From: Hadesarchaea archaeon
GTDB taxonomy: Archaea; Hadarchaeota; Hadarchaeia; Hadarchaeales; Hadarchaeaceae
Assembly (NCBI GenBank): GCA_023129675.1
Contig: JAGMBM010000059.1
Location: 1 to 7,486, forward strand
Length of the DNA: 7,486 nucleotides
Reading direction: 5' to 3'
Shown: piece after piece, positions 5,152-7,486 of the stretch
How positions within the stretch are numbered: position 1 is the stretch's first letter
Layout of the letters: every line of letters starts with the position of its first letter
Program-made: the position numbers and the translations under genes
Notes under the pieces: model-generated
Databases searched by the model: none
Told to the model about the DNA's origin: nothing
The model's input: the letters and a program-made list of their open reading frames with translations, nothing else

Positions 5152-7389
5152 ATGAAAATTTGGGTTAAAATAGTCGCGTTGTTGGTCGGGGTCGGGGTTA
5201 TCTCAACAGCCGCATGGACGCTTTCAGTTCGTGAACAGCCGTCTGAAATCACTCCCCCATCGCATCTTCCTTCAGGACCTACTTATGCTGGCGCGGGGGC
5301 GAAGAGCCCTTTTGTGTTATTTTACGAGCCGGAAAACATTTCTGTTGAACCAAGTGTGGTACAATACACACTACCTTTAGACCTAATCACGGTACCAAAT
5401 TTTGATCAGGTAAATTCTCGGATCGGGTTGTCCGAAAACCAAGCTAATTTACTAAGCGCAAATGGGTTTGTTGTTATTCCTCATGGACAGGAGAACGATA
5501 TTGTTGATGTTTACGATTATCTCAAGGACAGAAATATCCCAATATTCGTCACAAGCGACACACTACTCCATTTGTATCACATACAGTTCAATGAAATTCT
5601 AAAAATCATAGAGGAAAACGAGTTTTTCGACGCCATAAAAGCGATGAGCCAAGCGATGTTGAACGACTCCTCAAACAATTACGATACCCTAGTGGGGGAC
5701 TTGAAGAAAGCTGCAAAACGGAACGTTGCATATTTTGCTGTTGCGCTAAAACTGCTCGATCCAAATGCTAGCATCCCCGATTTCGTCCAGAGCGAAGTTA
5801 ATGAAGAGTTGCAACTCATCGAACAACATTCTGGTTTCACCAATAGCCCCATATTCGAGTACAGGGAGGATTATTCTCAATACGTTCCGAGGGGACACTA
5901 CACACGAAGTGAAACATTAGAGAAGTATTTCAAGGCCATGATGTGGTACGGACGCGTCGCTTTTCTGCTTAAAGGGGGTGAAAATGCTCTCATAAGCGAG
6001 GAAAATGCGAGAATTCAAACTATACAGGCTTCTCTGATAGCCAGCTCGATGGAGAAAGTAAATGCAGACAATGTCAGTGTTAACAATTTATGGAATCGTG
6101 TGTACGGTGTCACCGCATTTTTTGTGGGGCTCGCAGATGACTTGACGCCGTATGAATATGAAAATGCCATTCTGGAGGTATTTGGCTATACATTCGATCC
6201 GAGTGAGCTGATTAAGGAAAATAACCTGTTGAACCTTAAAGCGACCTTGGCGAGTATGCGCTTACCTGAGATATACGGCGGGACGGGGGAAATTTATATC
6301 CAGCCGCCCATCACGGCGGAGAAGCTGGATGAAGTTCTAGAAGCATCTCAAGGTATGCGCTTTATGGGACAACGCTACGTGCCAGATTCCTACATGTTTC
6401 AGAACTTAGTTGCACCTGCAGTGGGATGGTACACTGGTAGCGATGCACCATTTACTTTAGTATACTCCCAAGGTGGGCCAATCAGGGGTTTCCCCCGCAG
6501 TTTGGACGTGTTGGCCGTCTTGGGATCTGATAGGGCATTGGAGATCCTAGAAAACGAGGGTGATACCGCATATGAAAATTACACCGAGCGGCTTGATAAC
6601 CTCCGCAACCAATTTGCAACATTCAACGAAAGTGATTGGAATAGGAACTTATACTGGTCTTGGCTATACTCGTTGAAAGCCCTGTTAGGGGGGCCCAGCG
6701 AAGGTTATCCGACCTTCATGCGGACAAATGCATGGTTAGACAAAGAGCTCAATACCGCCCTAGCTTCTTGGGCTGAACTAAGGCACGATACGATATTGTA
6801 CGCAAAGCAATCCTATACAATGGGCGTTACATCAGTACCGTCTCCCCAACCTAAGCCCGTAGGCTATGTGGCGCCAGTGCCGGAGTTCTACGGGAGAGTG
6901 CTAGCACTGACAAAAATGACCAACAAAGGGCTCACGGAGATGGGCGTTTTAGACCAATCGTCGAAAAGCAGGCTTCAACACCTTGAAAACATCCTAAACA
7001 GGCTGATTGATATTTCAAAGAGGGAGTTGCAGAACATCGAGCTCTCTGAGGAAGACTATGAATTCATACGCAATTTCGGCGAGCAGCTGGCACCCACCGT
7101 GGAAGGGGTGGAGAGTGGGGGCAAGGAAACGACGGTAGTCGCGGATGTCCACACCGATATTAATTCAGGGATGGTCTTAGAGGAAGGAGTTGGTTATGTA
7201 GATTTAATCCTAGTTGCCTACAGAGTCCCAGATGGACGGATAATAGTTGGAGCTGGACCGGTTCTATCCCATTACGAGTTCAAGCATTCAATGGATGAAA
7301 GGTTGACCGATGAGGCTTGGGTTAAGTTGCTCCAAACTAACCCCCCGAACCGGGCTAGCTGGGTCGAGAGCTTTTTTGCACAATCGTAA
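5152..7389 (+). CDS. DUF3160 family protein, exported or membrane-anchored, function unknown
   Basis: The function is unknown. With the ATG at 5152 the protein has 745 residues. MKIWVK followed by a hydrophobic run (about 7-24) is a signal peptide or single membrane anchor without a lipobox cysteine; a low-complexity Ser/Pro linker follows, so the rest should lie outside the cell. Family blocks I recognise as DUF3160 are GFVVIP (105-110), FVTSDTLLHLYH (132-143), RYVPDSYMFQNLV (408-420), PRSLDVLAVLGS (448-459), ASWAELRHDTILYAKQSY (538-555), VADVHTD (663-669), GPVLSHYEF (702-710) and RLTDEAW (717-723). The repeated His, Asp and Glu in these blocks could bind a metal, but that is a guess. G+C is about 42-45% in three sampled stretches against 62-73% in sampled stretches of the cluster, so recent transfer or different codon selection is likely. 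It has its own promoter candidate. The ATG at 5122 would add ten residues (MPKKYCLNDG) and remains possible; neither start has a clear binding site. Confidence 0.85.
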   Translation: MKIWVKIVALLVGVGVISTAAWTLSVREQPSEITPPSHLPSGPTYAGAGAKSPFVLFYEPENISVEPSVVQYTLPLDLITVPNFDQVNSRIGLSENQANLLSANGFVVIPHGQENDIVDVYDYLKDRNIPIFVTSDTLLHLYHIQFNEILKIIEENEFFDAIKAMSQAMLNDSSNNYDTLVGDLKKAAKRNVAYFAVALKLLDPNASIPDFVQSEVNEELQLIEQHSGFTNSPIFEYREDYSQYVPRGHYTRSETLEKYFKAMMWYGRVAFLLKGGENALISEENARIQTIQASLIASSMEKVNADNVSVNNLWNRVYGVTAFFVGLADDLTPYEYENAILEVFGYTFDPSELIKENNLLNLKATLASMRLPEIYGGTGEIYIQPPITAEKLDEVLEASQGMRFMGQRYVPDSYMFQNLVAPAVGWYTGSDAPFTLVYSQGGPIRGFPRSLDVLAVLGSDRALEILENEGDTAYENYTERLDNLRNQFATFNESDWNRNLYWSWLYSLKALLGGPSEGYPTFMRTNAWLDKELNTALASWAELRHDTILYAKQSYTMGVTSVPSPQPKPVGYVAPVPEFYGRVLALTKMTNKGLTEMGVLDQSSKSRLQHLENILNRLIDISKRELQNIELSEEDYEFIRNFGEQLAPTVEGVESGGKETTVVADVHTDINSGMVLEEGVGYVDLILVAYRVPDGRIIVGAGPVLSHYEFKHSMDERLTDEAWVKLLQTNPPNRASWVESFFAQS

Positions 7390-7403
7390 TTTCACAAGTT
7401 TGA

Positions 7404-7417
7404 GCGAAGACTTTTAA
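7404..7417 (+). promoter_or_regulatory. Candidate archaeal promoter (BRE/TATA) for the gene at 7453
   Basis: GCGAAGA followed by CTTTTAA is a good BRE plus TATA pair. Transcription would begin near 7438-7442 and give a leader of about 10-15 bases. The element lies in the centre of an inverted repeat, GAGCGA (7402-7407) and TCGCTC (7421-7426), described among the findings. Confidence 0.45.
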
Positions 7418-7452
7418 CTCTCGCTCGGATATTTGCTTGGCGAGGCGAGCGC

Positions 7453-7486
7453 GTGAAGGACATCTACAAGGCGGCCCTCTTCAGGC
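7453..7486 (+). CDS. Start of an unidentified gene, cut by the window end
   Basis: Only 11 codons are visible, reading MKDIYKAALFR from a GTG. AGGCGAG at 7443-7449 is an imperfect ribosome binding site at the right distance, and a TATA candidate lies about 40 bases upstream. G+C-rich codons resemble those of the ribosomal cluster rather than DUF3160. The fragment is too short to assign a family, and another start or frame cannot be ruled out. Confidence 0.45.
   Translation, partial: MKDIYKAALFR

Noticed and set aside
1..7486. CRISPR array, rRNA or tRNA genes
   Set aside because: No regularly spaced repeats and no tRNA- or rRNA-like conserved stretches were seen on either strand.

Overview
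The window is chromosomal DNA from an archaeon. This rests on the gene content: an archaeal-type D-aminoacyl-tRNA deacylase, a SecE of the Sec61-gamma type, Spt5 in the NGN-KOW form, the large P0-type L10 and the acidic P1-type L12 that ends in GLGALFG. It also rests on the archaeal-looking promoter candidates. The ftsZ1-secE-spt5-L11-L1-L10-L12 order and the L12 N-terminus are euryarchaeal in style; a hadarchaeal or related lineage would fit, but I cannot fix the clade from the sequence alone.

Layout. Positions 1-357 hold the C-terminal part of dtdA. After a 48-base spacer comes a long, tightly packed run on the + strand: ftsZ (TTG start), secE, spt5, a 96-residue RPA-type OB-fold protein, then L11, L1, L10 and L12. 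Several junctions are back to back or overlap: secE starts on the base after the ftsZ stop, spt5 and the OB-fold gene share GTGA, and L11 and L1 share TAATG. The longest internal gap, 2496-2569, separates the OB-fold gene from L11. It carries a perfect AGCGCT-TTTT-AGCGCT inverted repeat and may contain a second promoter. The ribosomal genes end at 5042. After a spacer with a weak terminator and a good TATA candidate comes a lone 745-residue exported or membrane-anchored DUF3160 protein (5152-7389). Its base composition is clearly lower in G+C than the genes before it. Another TATA candidate and the first 11 codons of an unidentified gene close the window. All genes are on the + strand, and no stretch over 300 bases lacks a gene.

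How the genes work together. The core is an information-processing cluster. Spt5 is the RNA polymerase processivity factor and could couple transcription to the ribosome. SecE is part of the protein-export channel. L11, L10 and L12 build the ribosomal GTPase-associated centre and L1 the E-site stalk. FtsZ is the cell-division GTPase. The OB-fold ssDNA-binding protein is the least expected member. DUF3160 and the final partial gene appear to be separate transcription units.

I see no clearly new system here. The points most worth a second look are the OB-fold protein translationally linked to Spt5, the L10 tail that lacks the usual GTPase-recruiting end and carries a protein-level repeat instead, and the compositionally distinct DUF3160 gene.
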